From the NCBI RefSeq assembly GCF_024741235.1, contig NZ_JANSKA010000005.1, positions 1 to 64,000 of the forward strand: DNA of 64,000 nt, read 5' to 3'. The notes beneath the pieces are model-generated. The model saw only the letters and a program-made list of their open reading frames with translations. It searched no databases and was not told the DNA's origin. Shown in pieces: positions 42,583 to 51,910 of the stretch (position 1 is the stretch's first letter; every line of letters begins with the position of its first letter). Both the position numbers and the translations under genes were made by a program. The DNA comes from Tractidigestivibacter montrealensis. Lineage in GTDB: Bacteria; Actinomycetota; Coriobacteriia; Coriobacteriales; Atopobiaceae.

Positions 42583-42643
42583 GGTGCCTTGATACCAACT
42601 GCAGTACAAACACGCGGCTTGCTCGCGAGGAAGGGAGACAAAG

Positions 42644-42925
42644 ATGGCAGAAGACGCCACCAAGGACACGAGGAAGGTCGAGGACCTCAGCTTCAAGGAG
42701 GCTTCCGTCGAGCTCGAGCAGATCGTACGCTCGCTTGAGGCCGGAGACCTCGAGCTTGAGGAGTCGCTCGAGCGCTACACCAGGGGCGTGGAGCTCCTGA
42801 AGAGCCTGCGCGAGCGCCTTGCCAACGCGGAGCAGAAGGTCCGCGTGCTTCTCGACGCAACCGACGAGGATGCGCCCGTCACCGATACCACGGCTGCGCC
42901 CTCCACGGCCTACCTTGACGAGTAG
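42644..42925 (+). CDS. xseB: Exodeoxyribonuclease VII small subunit
   Basis: 93 residues. LSFKEASVELEQIVRSLEAG followed by DLELEESLERYTRGVELLK is the family pattern, which forms the helical hairpin binding the XseA coiled coil. A charged N-terminus and Thr/Ala-rich tail flank it. GGGAG is placed well before the ATG. Confidence 0.95.
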   Translation: MAEDATKDTRKVEDLSFKEASVELEQIVRSLEAGDLELEESLERYTRGVELLKSLRERLANAEQKVRVLLDATDEDAPVTDTTAAPSTAYLDE

Positions 42926-42959
42926 ACTCAAGGTGAGGGGGCGGGACAACTCGCCCCTA

Positions 42960-43001
42960 GTGGGATTCCGTTGCCCGGAAGTGGGATTCCGTTGCCCGGC
43001 A
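42960..43001 (+). repeat. Two tandem copies of a 21-bp unit
   Basis: Units at 42960-42980 and 42981-43001 begin GTGGGATTCCGTTGCCCGG and differ at one position. They lie between xseB and the HIT gene and are not translated. No further copy was noticed in the window. Confidence 0.85.
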
Positions 43002-43041
43002 AGAAAATCCCGCACACATGAGACAAGAAAGGGAGTAAGAA

Positions 43042-43389
43042 ATGTCAGACTGCCTCTTCTGCAAGATTGCCAACGGAGAGATTCCTACCAACTTTCTGTA
43101 TGAGGATGACCTCGTGGTCGCCTTCCCGGATATCAACCCGCTGACGCCCACCCACGTGCTCGTTGTCCCCAAGAAGCACTATGAGAACATCACCGACAAC
43201 GTTCCCGCCGAGACACTTGCTGCCATTGCGCACGCCGTGAAGGTGGTCACCGAGCAGACGGGCATCGACAAGACTGGATTCCGTTGCATCACCAATACCG
43301 GTGACGACGGCGGCCAGTCCGTGCACCACCTGCACGTCCACGTGCTTGGTGGCCGCAAGCTCGATCCCAACGCCGGCGAGGGGAAGTAG
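43042..43389 (+). CDS. HIT family protein (HinT-like)
   Basis: 115 residues. CLFCKIANGEIPTN opens the HIT fold with a CxxC zinc pair, and QSVHHLHVHVLGG contains the histidine triad HxHxH with its catalytic His. Members hydrolyse purine nucleoside phosphoramidates or nucleotide conjugates. GGGAG is 9 bases upstream. The next gene begins one base after its stop. Confidence 0.95.
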   Translation: MSDCLFCKIANGEIPTNFLYEDDLVVAFPDINPLTPTHVLVVPKKHYENITDNVPAETLAAIAHAVKVVTEQTGIDKTGFRCITNTGDDGGQSVHHLHVHVLGGRKLDPNAGEGK

Positions 43390-43390
43390 C

Positions 43391-43810
43391 GTGGAGTCCA
43401 GAAGCCAATCCGCAGCCGAGCGCCATGCACGGGGCTACAACTGCGCCCAGGCCGTGGCCTGCACGTACGGGGACCTTGTGGATGTGGACGAGGTGACGCT
43501 CTTCAAAGCGTGCGAGGGCCTGGGCCTTGGCATGGGCGGCATGGAGGGCACCTGCGGGGCACTTTCGGGCGCCTGCATGCTGGCAGGACTTGTCAACAGC
43601 ACGGGCGACCTTGCGCACCCCACGAGCAAGGGTTCCACCTACGCGCTCTCCCGCCAGATGGTGTCCCAGTTTGCGAGCGAGGCCGGCGCCACGGCGTGCC
43701 ATGACCTCAAGGGCCGCGAGACGGGCGTGGTTCTCACCCCCTGCCCGCGCTGCATCGAGATTGCCTGCGACCTTGTCGAGAAGACGCTCTTCTCGGGCAG
43801 GGACTCCTAG
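43391..43810 (+). CDS. C_GCAxxG_C_C family redox-type protein
   Basis: 139 residues. GYNCAQAVACTYGD, GLGLGMGGMEGTCGALSGAC and a later CPRC form the Cys pattern that defines the C_GCAxxG_C_C family, small proteins thought to bind a metal or do thiol redox. GTG 43391 is used, with GAGGGGAAG upstream inside the HIT gene's end. Its function in the xse-HIT run is unknown. Confidence 0.85.
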   Translation: MESRSQSAAERHARGYNCAQAVACTYGDLVDVDEVTLFKACEGLGLGMGGMEGTCGALSGACMLAGLVNSTGDLAHPTSKGSTYALSRQMVSQFASEAGATACHDLKGRETGVVLTPCPRCIEIACDLVEKTLFSGRDS

Positions 43811-43937
43811 CCTCACAGGGTTTTCTGCGCCTTCCGCGCGGGTTCGCGGCCATCTGGGTGGCAACGGGCCCGCGCGGCGCTATCATGGCCCTTGTTGCGT
43901 GTGCATTTGGGGCATCGCACCCTTCGAGAGGAGATTC

Positions 43938-45119
43938 ATGAACGTTCTTGTCATCAACGCCGGCAGCTCGTCTCTTAAGTACCAGTTGCTCGACACCAAG
44001 ACCCGCGAGGTCTACGCCAAGGGCAACTGCGAGCGCATCGGCATCGACGGCTCATTCGTTGGCCACGAGGAGCGTGGCGGCGAGAAGCAGAAGCTCGAGG
44101 TGGCCCTGCCCGACCACAAGACGGCTGTGAAGTACGTCTTCCAGATCCTCGACGAGGGCGGCTTCGATACCGCCAAGATTGAGGGCATTGGTCACCGCGT
44201 CGTTCAGGGTGGCTGGTACTTCCCCGAGTCGAAGGTCGTCACCGACGAGACCCTGGGTTGGGTCCGCGAGGTCGCGCCGCTCGCGCCGCTGCACAACTAC
44301 GCCGAGGCTGACGTTATCGAGATCTGCCGCGACATGTTCCCCTCCATCGGCAACGTGATCGTGGCCGACACCTCGTTCCACTACAACATCCCCGAGAAGG
44401 CCTGGCGCTACGCCCTGCCGCGTGACGTCGTGGACAAGCTGCACATCCGCAAGTACGGTGCTCACGGCACCTCTCACCGCTACATCTGGCGCACCACCAA
44501 CCAGTTCCTCAACGGTGACGTGCACAAGCTGGTCTCCTGCCATCTTGGCTCTGGTGCCTCGCTTGCCGCAATCCAGGACGGTCACGACATGGACACCACC
44601 ATGGGCCTCACGCCGCTCGACGGTCTCATCATGGGCACTCGCTGCGGCACCATCGACCCAGCCACCGTCTGCTACCTGGTGCGCGAGGGCGGCTACACCA
44701 TTGACGAGGTCGACACCATGATGAACAAGCAGTCCGGTCTGCTCGCGCTCTCCGGCGTCTCCTCTGACTCCCGCGATATCGAGGCGGGTGCCGAGAAGGG
44801 CGACAAGAACTGCCAGATGGCGCTTGACATGTTCTACTACCGCACCTCCCAGCTCATCGCCGAGATGGCGCAGTCCATGCACGGCTTTGACACCATGGCC
44901 TTCTCCGCGGGCATTGGCGAGAACTCCGCCGAGATGCGCCTGGGCGTGGCAAAGGAGCTCGAGTGGCTGGGCGTCAAGATCGACGAGAAGGCAAACGAGG
45001 TCCGCTCCGACGACCCGCGTGTCATCTCCACGCCGGACTCCAAGGTGAAGGTGCTCGTCGTCCCCACCAACGAGGAGTACATGATTGCCCTCGACGTCGA
45101 GGAGCTGCTCTCCAAGTAG
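43938..45119 (+). CDS. ackA: Acetate kinase
   Basis: Converts acetyl phosphate and ADP to acetate and ATP, the energy-yielding end of acetate fermentation. 393 residues. VLVINAGSSSLKYQL opens the ASKHA fold, and HRVVQGG, YGAHGTSHRYI, CHLGSGASLAAIQDG and FSAGIGENSAEMR are all present. GAGAGGAG is 8 bases upstream. Pta, its partner, is on the other strand 3 kb away rather than in an operon. Confidence 0.97.
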   Translation: MNVLVINAGSSSLKYQLLDTKTREVYAKGNCERIGIDGSFVGHEERGGEKQKLEVALPDHKTAVKYVFQILDEGGFDTAKIEGIGHRVVQGGWYFPESKVVTDETLGWVREVAPLAPLHNYAEADVIEICRDMFPSIGNVIVADTSFHYNIPEKAWRYALPRDVVDKLHIRKYGAHGTSHRYIWRTTNQFLNGDVHKLVSCHLGSGASLAAIQDGHDMDTTMGLTPLDGLIMGTRCGTIDPATVCYLVREGGYTIDEVDTMMNKQSGLLALSGVSSDSRDIEAGAEKGDKNCQMALDMFYYRTSQLIAEMAQSMHGFDTMAFSAGIGENSAEMRLGVAKELEWLGVKIDEKANEVRSDDPRVISTPDSKVKVLVVPTNEEYMIALDVEELLSK

Positions 45120-45145
45120 CGCTGTTCAAAGCAGTCGATCAACGA

Positions 45146-45184
45146 GAAGGCCGCCCCGGACTCGCTTCCGGGGCGGCCTTCTTG
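45146..45184. terminator. Bidirectional terminator between ackA and aldose epimerase genes
   Basis: Perfect 15-bp stem (45146-45160 with 45167-45181, core GGCCGCCCCGG) and 6-base loop between convergent genes. Confidence 0.9.
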
Positions 45185-45221
45185 GGGTGCGGGGGACGGT
45201 TGCGCTCAGAACGGCGCGCTT

Positions 45222-46103
45222 TTAGAACGGGGACACCGAGAACTCGTAGGATACCTTCTCGCCCAGGTCGAGCGACTCCATGCCACGCTTCTCCTCGAAG
45301 ATGTCCGACTCGTCATGACAGGTGGCAATGCCGCGCCAGGGCTCGATGGCAACAAAGGGCGCGTCGGGCGCCGACCACACGCCAAGGTAGGGGAAGTCGT
45401 CGAAGTCAAGTTCTACGCCGTGGCCGCTCTTGGTGCCCAAGAGCGTGACGGTGCGCCCGGGAACGTCCTGGAACGTGAGCGTGAGGTACTTGTCGAAGAG
45501 CTCGTGCGAGAGGGGCAGTGCGTCCGCATCCTCGAGGAGCGTGTTGGTCTGGTCAAAGTCGCAGAGGCCGTTTGTGTCGATGCTGGGGGAGACGGCCGTC
45601 CAGGGGCGCGTGAAGCGCAGTTCGTAGTCGCCGAAGGACTCGCCGTCAGTGTCTGGTGCGGGAACGTTGAACGCGGGGTGGCCACCAAGCGTGAAGGGCA
45701 TGATCTCGTCGCCGGTGTTGGTGACGGTGAAGCGCTGAAGCATGCGCTCGCCGTCGACCGCGTAGGTCATGTTGAGACGGAAGGCATAAGGGTAGGCGTG
45801 CAGGGTCTCTGGCGTGCTCTCAAGTTCGAAGGTCACGGAGTTTTCGGTCTTCTCGACGATTCGGTGATCGTAGTTCCTTGCCAGGCCGTGGCGGCCAAGG
45901 TGAACCTCACCGGCAGCGCTCTTGGCGAAGTTGTTGCGCAGGCAACCCACGATGGGGAAGAGGATGGGAGCCCTTCTCGGCCAGAAGCGTTCGTCGCCCT
46001 GCCAGAGGTACTCGTTGCCATCGAGCTTGAGGCTCATGAGCTGGGCGCCCTGTGAGTCTATCGACGCCTCGAGCGCGCCTTTGCGTATTGTGGTGATGGT
46101 CGG
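45222..46103 (-). CDS. Aldose 1-epimerase family protein
   Basis: 293 residues, galactose mutarotase-like beta-sandwich. LWQGDERFWPRRAPILFPIV, GRHGLARNYDH, TLGGHPAFNVP and AIEPWRGIATCHDES match the LacX/YeaD-type epimerases, with His and Glu in catalytic positions. The start at 46103 has GGGGGAAGAG before it; the frame continues upstream without similarity. It is divergent from pckA and may supply sugar anomers. Confidence 0.88.
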   Translation of the reverse strand, partial: PTITTIRKGALEASIDSQGAQLMSLKLDGNEYLWQGDERFWPRRAPILFPIVGCLRNNFAKSAAGEVHLGRHGLARNYDHRIVEKTENSVTFELESTPETLHAYPYAFRLNMTYAVDGERMLQRFTVTNTGDEIMPFTLGGHPAFNVPAPDTDGESFGDYELRFTRPWTAVSPSIDTNGLCDFDQTNTLLEDADALPLSHELFDKYLTLTFQDVPGRTVTLLGTKSGHGVELDFDDFPYLGVWSAPDAPFVAIEPWRGIATCHDESDIFEEKRGMESLDLGEKVSYEFSVSPF

Positions 46104-46451
46104 CATCTCTTCCCCCAAACGTCGCATGCGACCCAGGCGGGTGCCTGGCATGAGCACCTTTGGTGCCCGCTTTGTCTATTCCCAAAATCGGACAGCGTCC
46201 ACCTCCTGACGGGATCATTTCGACATATCCGGCCTGAAGGGGCGGAAGTTCATCAAAGATTGGTCAAGGTGCCGCGATTGTTAACAAATAGTCGCTCCAC
46301 CAAAGGTACGGGTAGAATCAATCGTCGGGGCGCGGCACCCGGATTTGCTTTCTGGGCGTCTGTCAATCCCACGGTGAGCGCATCCGCTTCGCGCCATCGC
46401 TCGCATGCTTGTCTTTGTTCGGCGCACGTAAGCTGCACCTAGGAGGTCTGC
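46104..46451. promoter_or_regulatory. Divergent region between aldose epimerase and pckA
   Basis: 348 bases without a gene. A 10-bp palindrome TTGTTAACAA (46278-46287) and a TAGAAT hexamer near 46314-46319 are the only promoter-like signals. Rex operators have related half-sites but need a 4-base spacer, so no regulator is assigned. AGGAGG directly before 46452 is the pckA ribosome site. Confidence 0.3.
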
Positions 46452-48053
46452 ATGGTAGTTGAGGAACTTGAGCAGTATGGTATTCACCACACCGATGACA
46501 GGACGGCAATAGACCCGTCGCCCGCTCGGCTGATCGAGAAGGCCGTCTCGCGCGGGGAGGGCATTCTCACCAGCACGGGCGCACTTGCGGTCACCACGGG
46601 CAAGTACACGGGCCGCTCGCCAAAGGACCGCTTCATCGTGGACACCCCCGACGTCCATGACAAGATTGCCTGGGGCAACGTGAACGTGCCCTTCTCCGAG
46701 GAGGACTACCAGCTCGTTCACGATGAGGTCATCTCGTACCTCTCCGAGCGTCGCATCTTCATGGTCCACGGCATCGCGGGTGCCGACAGGCGCTACTCTC
46801 GCAAGATCCTGGTCCTGACCGAGCTTGCCAGCCAGGCGCTCTTTGCGCACCAGATGCTCGTGCGCCCCACCGAGGAGGAGCTTGCCAACTACGGCCGCGC
46901 GGACTTCGTGGTCATGGCGTGCCCGGGCCTCAAGCTCGACCCGGCGGTGCACCACACCCATTCCGAGGCCGCGGTCATCATCAACTTCAAGGAGCGTGTT
47001 GTTCTCATCGCCGGCACGCAGTACTCCGGCGAGATCAAGAAGTCCATCTTCTCGGTCATGAACTACCTGCTCCCCGTTGAGGAGAACGTGCTCACCATGC
47101 ACTGCTCCTGCAACATGAACCCGCAGTCGCACGGCACCACGGTCTTCTTTGGCCTCTCGGGCACCGGCAAGACCACGCTTTCTGCCGCCGAGGGACGTCT
47201 GCTCATTGGCGACGACGAGCACGGCTGGGCAAAGGACTCTGTCTTCAACATCGAGGGCGGCTGCTACGCCAAGACCATCCGCATCTCCGAGGAGACCGAG
47301 CCCCAGATCTGGCACGCCATTCGCTTTGGCTCGCTTTGCGAGAACGTTGTGCTCGACCCCAACAGCCGCGTGGCAGACTACGACGACGACTCGCTCACCG
47401 AGAACGGCCGCGTTGCCTACCCTGTTGAGTTCATCGACAACGCCGTGGTCAAGGGCCGCGCAAAGCGTACGCCCGACGTGGTGATCTTCCTCACCGCGGA
47501 CGCCTTTGGCGTGCTTCCCCCCATCTCAAAGCTGGACGAGAATGCCGCCATGTACCACTTCATGACCGGCTTCACCTCCAAGGTTGCCGGCACCGAGCGC
47601 GGCATCAAGGAGCCCACGCCCACGTTCTCCTCGCTCTTTGGCGAGCCGTTCATGCCGCTTGACCCCATGGTCTACGCAAAGATGCTCGGCGAGAAGATCG
47701 AGCACAACGGCACGCGTGTCTACCTCATCAACACCGGCTGGTCCGGCGGCTCCTACGGCACCGGCAGCCGCATCAAGCTCAAGTACACGCGCAAGATGGT
47801 CGAGGCCGCGCAGTCCGGCATCATCGACGACTCCGAGTTCGTGCACGACGAGCGCTTCAACCTCGACGTGCCCACGAGCTGCTCCGGCGTGCCCGACGAG
47901 CTGCTTAACCCGCGCAGCACCTGGGCAGACAAGGACGCCTACGACGCCACGGCCGAGAAGCTCGCACAGATGTTCGTCGAGAACGCCGAGAAGCGCCTGC
48001 AGTCGATGACCCCCGAGGTGCGCGCTGCCGGCCCGCACCCGCTGGGGAAGTAG
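46452..48053 (+). CDS. pckA: Phosphoenolpyruvate carboxykinase (ATP)
   Basis: Interconverts PEP plus CO2 with oxaloacetate using ATP/ADP. In fermenters it often runs toward oxaloacetate, gaining ATP. 533 residues. TGKYTGRSPKDRFIVD at the N-terminus, FFGLSGTGKTTLSAAEGRLL (kinase-1a P-loop), HGWAKDSVFNIEGGCYAK (kinase-2) and NTGWSGGSYGTGSRIKLKYT are present. An ideal AGGAGG fixes the start. Confidence 0.97.
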   Translation: MVVEELEQYGIHHTDDRTAIDPSPARLIEKAVSRGEGILTSTGALAVTTGKYTGRSPKDRFIVDTPDVHDKIAWGNVNVPFSEEDYQLVHDEVISYLSERRIFMVHGIAGADRRYSRKILVLTELASQALFAHQMLVRPTEEELANYGRADFVVMACPGLKLDPAVHHTHSEAAVIINFKERVVLIAGTQYSGEIKKSIFSVMNYLLPVEENVLTMHCSCNMNPQSHGTTVFFGLSGTGKTTLSAAEGRLLIGDDEHGWAKDSVFNIEGGCYAKTIRISEETEPQIWHAIRFGSLCENVVLDPNSRVADYDDDSLTENGRVAYPVEFIDNAVVKGRAKRTPDVVIFLTADAFGVLPPISKLDENAAMYHFMTGFTSKVAGTERGIKEPTPTFSSLFGEPFMPLDPMVYAKMLGEKIEHNGTRVYLINTGWSGGSYGTGSRIKLKYTRKMVEAAQSGIIDDSEFVHDERFNLDVPTSCSGVPDELLNPRSTWADKDAYDATAEKLAQMFVENAEKRLQSMTPEVRAAGPHPLGK

Positions 48054-48070
48054 AGATTCTCGCTGCGTGC

Positions 48071-48172
48071 GGCCTGGCGGCGACATGCTGCCCATGTCGC
48101 CCCAAGGCCGCTTTCTGACAGCGCTTGCTCAATAGCGCGCCCTCCGGAGCCATCGTGCTTTCCGGAGGGCGC
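48071..48172. terminator. Two terminator hairpins between convergent pckA and pta
   Basis: First: GGCGACATG / CATGTCGCC (48079-48087, 48093-48101), nested in GGCCT/AAGGCC and followed by GCTTTCT, for pckA. Second: perfect 12-bp GCGCCCTCCGGA (48137-48148) / TCCGGAGGGCGC (48161-48172), usable from both sides. Confidence 0.8.
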
Positions 48173-48212
48173 GTGCGCTTGAGCGCGTACATGCTGAGAG
48201 GGTCGAGCAGCC

Positions 48213-49190
48213 CTACTCGGCCATCTGTGCCTGAACGGCGGTGATGGCCACGACACCGACGATGTCCTCGGCGGAGCAGCCGCGGGACAGGTCGTTGACG
48301 GGCTTCGCGATACCCTGGAGAACAGGGCCGTAAGCCTCGGCACCGGCGAAGCGCTGGACCAGCTTGTAGCCAATGTTTCCGGCCTCGAGGTCGGGGAACA
48401 CGAGTACGTTTGCGTGACCGGCAACGGTGGAGCCGGGTGCCTTGAGCTCGGCTACGCTCGGGACCAGGGCGGCATCAAGCTGCAGGTCGCCGTCGACGGC
48501 AAGCTCGGGCGCCTTCTCGTGAGCCAGCGCGGTTGCCTCTTGGACCTTGGTGGGCACGTCGCCCTTGGCGGAGCCCATGGTGGAGAAGGAGAGCATGGCA
48601 ACCTTGGGCTCGGAGCTCATGTACTTCTTCCAGGAGCCCGCGGAGGCGATGGCAATCTCGGAGAGCTCGTCGGCCGTGGGGTTGATGTTCAAGCCACAGT
48701 CAGCGAAGAGCAGGGTGCCGTTCTCGCCAAACTCGGCCTTGTCGGTGCACATGATGAAGAACGCCGAGACAAGCTTGGTGCCGGGGGCGGTCTTCAGGAT
48801 CTGGAGGGCGGGACGCAGCGTGTTGGCGGTGGAGTGGCATGCACCGGAGACCAGGCCGTCGGCGTCGCCCATCTTGACCATCATGGTGCCAAAGTAGGTG
48901 GCGTCGTTCATCTGCTCCATGGCCTCGGGCAGCGTGACGCCCTTCTTCTTGCGCAGCTCAGCGAAGGCGGCAGCGTACTCGTCGTGCTTCTCGGAAGTGC
49001 GCGGGTCGATCACGGTGACGCCGGGGACGTCAATCTTGGCGGGGTCGCTAAGGATGACAAGGTCCGCGATGCCCTCGTCCACAATCTGGCGCGCGGCCGC
49101 AATGGTGCGCGGATCTTCGCCCTCGGGAAGGACAATCTTCTTCCTGTCTGCCTTGGCGGCGGTCTTCATGCGGTCAAGAAACTCACTCAT
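48213..49190 (-). CDS. pta: Phosphate acetyltransferase
   Basis: Forms acetyl phosphate from acetyl-CoA, feeding AckA. 325 residues, the short single-domain type. IVLPEGEDPRTIAAARQI, GLVSGACHSTANTLRPALQI, FADCGLNINPTADELSEIA, AMLSFSTMGSA and VFPDLEAGNIGYKLVQR are family blocks. GAGGGAG lies upstream of ATG 49190; the frame remains open further without similarity. Confidence 0.96.
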   Translation of the reverse strand: MSEFLDRMKTAAKADRKKIVLPEGEDPRTIAAARQIVDEGIADLVILSDPAKIDVPGVTVIDPRTSEKHDEYAAAFAELRKKKGVTLPEAMEQMNDATYFGTMMVKMGDADGLVSGACHSTANTLRPALQILKTAPGTKLVSAFFIMCTDKAEFGENGTLLFADCGLNINPTADELSEIAIASAGSWKKYMSSEPKVAMLSFSTMGSAKGDVPTKVQEATALAHEKAPELAVDGDLQLDAALVPSVAELKAPGSTVAGHANVLVFPDLEAGNIGYKLVQRFAGAEAYGPVLQGIAKPVNDLSRGCSAEDIVGVVAITAVQAQMAE

Positions 49191-49440
49191 CGATGCTGCT
49201 CCCTCTTGTCTTGTGGTGTGCCGCTTACGCCCCCTGCACGAGCCGTTCGCGGGCATTGGCCTGTAGATTGTGAGACCGTGCCCCGTCGGTCGCAAGGGTC
49301 ACTATCCATTATAGGAGCGAGTGTTAGAATCAACAGCCAGATCGAGATGCGTTGCGCCCCGCGCACACTTTCGATTATTTTTGGCCGCGCTTCGCGGTTT
49401 GAGGTTTCGGGGCCCCACGGGGCGCTTGGGAAGGACTTTC

Positions 49441-50643
49441 ATGGGAATCGCAAACGGACTGCCAGCTGGCTTCAACCCAGATGTATATGACGCCATCATC
49501 GTGGGCGCGGGCTACGCGGGTGCGGTCTGCGCCCGTCGCCTTGCCGAGGCGTGCGGCATGAAGGTCGCCGTCATCGAGCGACGCGACCACATTGGCGGCA
49601 ATGCCTACGACTACGTGGATGATGCGGGCATTCTTGTGCACAAGTACGGTCCGCACATCTACCACACCATGAATGGCCGCGTGAACCAGTACCTCTCGCG
49701 CTTCACGGAGTGGACGGGCTACCAGCACAAGGTCCTCGCCAACATCCACGGTACGCTCATGCCGGTTCCCTTCAACCACACCTCGCTCAAGCTTGCCTTT
49801 GGTGACGAGAGGGGAGAGGCGCTCTACCAGAAGCTCGTGGCGACCTTTGGCGAGAACAAGAAGGTTCCCATCATGGAGCTGCGCGAGAAGAACGACCCCG
49901 AGCTCTCCGAGGTTGCCGACTACGTCTACGAGAATGTCTTCCTCCACTACACCATGAAGCAGTGGGGCAAGACGCCCGACCAGATCGATCCCTCCATCAC
50001 CGGCCGTGTTCCCGTCTTTGTGGGTGACGATGACCGTTACTTCCCCACGGCCAAGTATCAGGGCATGCCTGCCGAGGGCTACACCAAGCTCTTCGAGAAC
50101 ATGCTCAACCACGACCTCGTCTCCGTCTTCCTTGGTGTCGACGTTCGCGACATCCTCAAGGTTGGCACCTCAAACGTGCTCGTGTGCGGGCGCCCCTATG
50201 GTGGAGAGATCGTCTACTCCGGTCCTCTCGACGAGCTCTTTGGGCTTGATTTGGGCGCGCTTCCGTACCGAACGCTGGACATGCAGTTTGAGACTCTGCC
50301 CGTGGACCAGTTCCAGCCCGTGGGTACCGTCAACTACACCACGTCCGAGGACTTCACGCGTATTACGGAGTTCAAGAACATGACCGGTCAGGTGGCTCCC
50401 GGCCGCACCACCATCATGCGTGAGTACTCAAAGGCGTATGTGCCCGAGAGCGGGCAGACGCCGTACTACGCCATCCTGGAGGACGAGAACCTCAAGCTTT
50501 ACCGTCGTTATCGCGAGCGCGTTGCCGGCATTCTCAACTTCCACTGCGTGGGACGCCTTGCCGAGTACCGCTACTACGACATGGACGGCGTGGTTGCCTC
50601 GGCGCTCAACCTCTCTGACGAGCTTATCCAGGCACACAACTAG
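49441..50643 (+). CDS. glf: UDP-galactopyranose mutase
   Basis: FAD enzyme making UDP-galactofuranose for cell-surface glycans. 400 residues. The dinucleotide site AIIVGAGYAGAVCARRLAE, the family's HKYGPHIYHT, QVAPGRTTIMREYSKAY and a C-terminal GRLAEYRYYDMDGVVASAL are diagnostic. An N-terminal extension of about 17 residues precedes the FAD motif. GGGAAGGA upstream supports the start. The next gene is a glycosyltransferase, so both probably build a galactofuranose-containing polymer. Confidence 0.95.
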   Translation: MGIANGLPAGFNPDVYDAIIVGAGYAGAVCARRLAEACGMKVAVIERRDHIGGNAYDYVDDAGILVHKYGPHIYHTMNGRVNQYLSRFTEWTGYQHKVLANIHGTLMPVPFNHTSLKLAFGDERGEALYQKLVATFGENKKVPIMELREKNDPELSEVADYVYENVFLHYTMKQWGKTPDQIDPSITGRVPVFVGDDDRYFPTAKYQGMPAEGYTKLFENMLNHDLVSVFLGVDVRDILKVGTSNVLVCGRPYGGEIVYSGPLDELFGLDLGALPYRTLDMQFETLPVDQFQPVGTVNYTTSEDFTRITEFKNMTGQVAPGRTTIMREYSKAYVPESGQTPYYAILEDENLKLYRRYRERVAGILNFHCVGRLAEYRYYDMDGVVASALNLSDELIQAHN

Positions 50644-50756
50644 TACGCTGGGGCGGGGAGAACGAGGTTCCCCGCCCTCATTATTACCGCGCGGGGAGCG
50701 CTCCTCTCTCGTCCGCATGCCAGTAACGTATCGACGACCCAGAACGGCAGAAACAC

Positions 50757-51791
50757 ATGGAGAAGACCATCACCTTTGGCATCCCGTGCTACAACGCGGC
50801 GGCCTACATGGACAAGTGCATCACTTCCATCCTCGAGGGATCCGGCTACGCCGAGGACGTCGAGATCGTGATTGTGGATGACGGCTCTACCAAGGATGAC
50901 ACGCCCGAGAAGGCCGACGAGTGGGCCGAGCGCTATCCCAACATCATCCGTGCGGTCCATCAGGAGAATGGTGGCCACGGTAAGGCCGTGATGGCGGCTG
51001 TGGGTGCTGCCCAGGGCGCATACTTCAAGAACATCGACTCGGACGACTGGTTTGACGCGGAGGCTCTCCAGCGCTTTCTCACCACGCTCCGCCGCTTTGT
51101 CGAGCTTGGCGACAGCGTCGAGCTTGTGATCACCAATTACGTGTACGAGCACGTCGAGGACGGCACCCAGAACGTGGTCGACTACCGTCACGTGCTGCCG
51201 GTGGGCCGCGTCTTTACCTGGAGCGACATTGGTCACTTCAAGAAGACGCAGTACCTGCTCATGCATGCGCTCACGTACCGCACCAAGACGCTGCGCGCGG
51301 CCAACCTCCAGATGCCGGCTCACACGTTCTATGTGGACAACATCTACGCCTACGTGCCGTTCCCCAAGTGCCATAACCTCTACTACCTGGACGTGGACCT
51401 CTATCGCTACTTCATTGGGCGCGAGGACCAGTCCGTGAACGACGCCGTGCTCACGAGCCGCGTTGACCACTACTGGCGCGTTGCCCGCGTGATGTGGGAG
51501 GCCTATCACCTCTACGACGACGTGCAGCCGCGCAAGCTCCGCGAGTACATGATGAGCTACTTCACGATCATCATGGCCATCTGCTCGGTCTTCTCGAAGA
51601 AGTCCGACAGGCCTGATGCCGAGGAGCAGCTGCAGAAGCTCTGGAGTGACCTCAAAGCCTATGACCCCAAGATGTACCGCCGCGCACGCCATGGTGTTGT
51701 GGGAATCGCGACCAACCTGCCGGGCCTTGTGGGCAAGGACATCACGCTCTGGGGCTATCGCGTGGCGCAGAAGCACGTGAAATTCAACTAG
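50757..51791 (+). CDS. Family 2 glycosyltransferase
   Basis: 344 residues, GT-A fold. ITFGIPCYNAAAYMDKCI, EIVIVDDGSTKDDT and GAYFKNIDSDDWFDAEA (the DxD-like nucleotide-sugar/metal site) define GT2. A C-terminal helical region with basic residues may contact the membrane, though no clear transmembrane segment is visible. It follows glf by 113 bases, so UDP-Galf is a reasonable donor guess only. Confidence 0.9.
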   Translation: MEKTITFGIPCYNAAAYMDKCITSILEGSGYAEDVEIVIVDDGSTKDDTPEKADEWAERYPNIIRAVHQENGGHGKAVMAAVGAAQGAYFKNIDSDDWFDAEALQRFLTTLRRFVELGDSVELVITNYVYEHVEDGTQNVVDYRHVLPVGRVFTWSDIGHFKKTQYLLMHALTYRTKTLRAANLQMPAHTFYVDNIYAYVPFPKCHNLYYLDVDLYRYFIGREDQSVNDAVLTSRVDHYWRVARVMWEAYHLYDDVQPRKLREYMMSYFTIIMAICSVFSKKSDRPDAEEQLQKLWSDLKAYDPKMYRRARHGVVGIATNLPGLVGKDITLWGYRVAQKHVKFN

Positions 51792-51792
51792 G

Positions 51793-51910
51793 GACGCGCA
51801 AGGGGAGACGTACCTGAAGCACCGGCGACCGGCTTGCTCCGCGAGTTGCGCTTCGCGAAAACTCGCCAAGCAAGCCGGTCGTCGGTGCATGCGTCTCCCC
51901 TTGGCGTGTC
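51793..51910. repeat. Very long imperfect palindrome after the glycosyltransferase gene
   Basis: About 118 bases. Outer arms share AAGGGGAGACG, CACCGnCGACCGGCTTGCT and their complements. The inner hairpin GCGAGTT/AACTCGC surrounds TTCGCG, as in the element at 7874-7952. It starts 2 bases after the stop codon. It could act as a terminator, but no T-run follows. Confidence 0.75.

Noticed and set aside
46278-46287. Rex operator before pckA
   Set aside because: TTGTTAACAA has Rex-like half-sites but lacks the spacer of the consensus; single occurrence.
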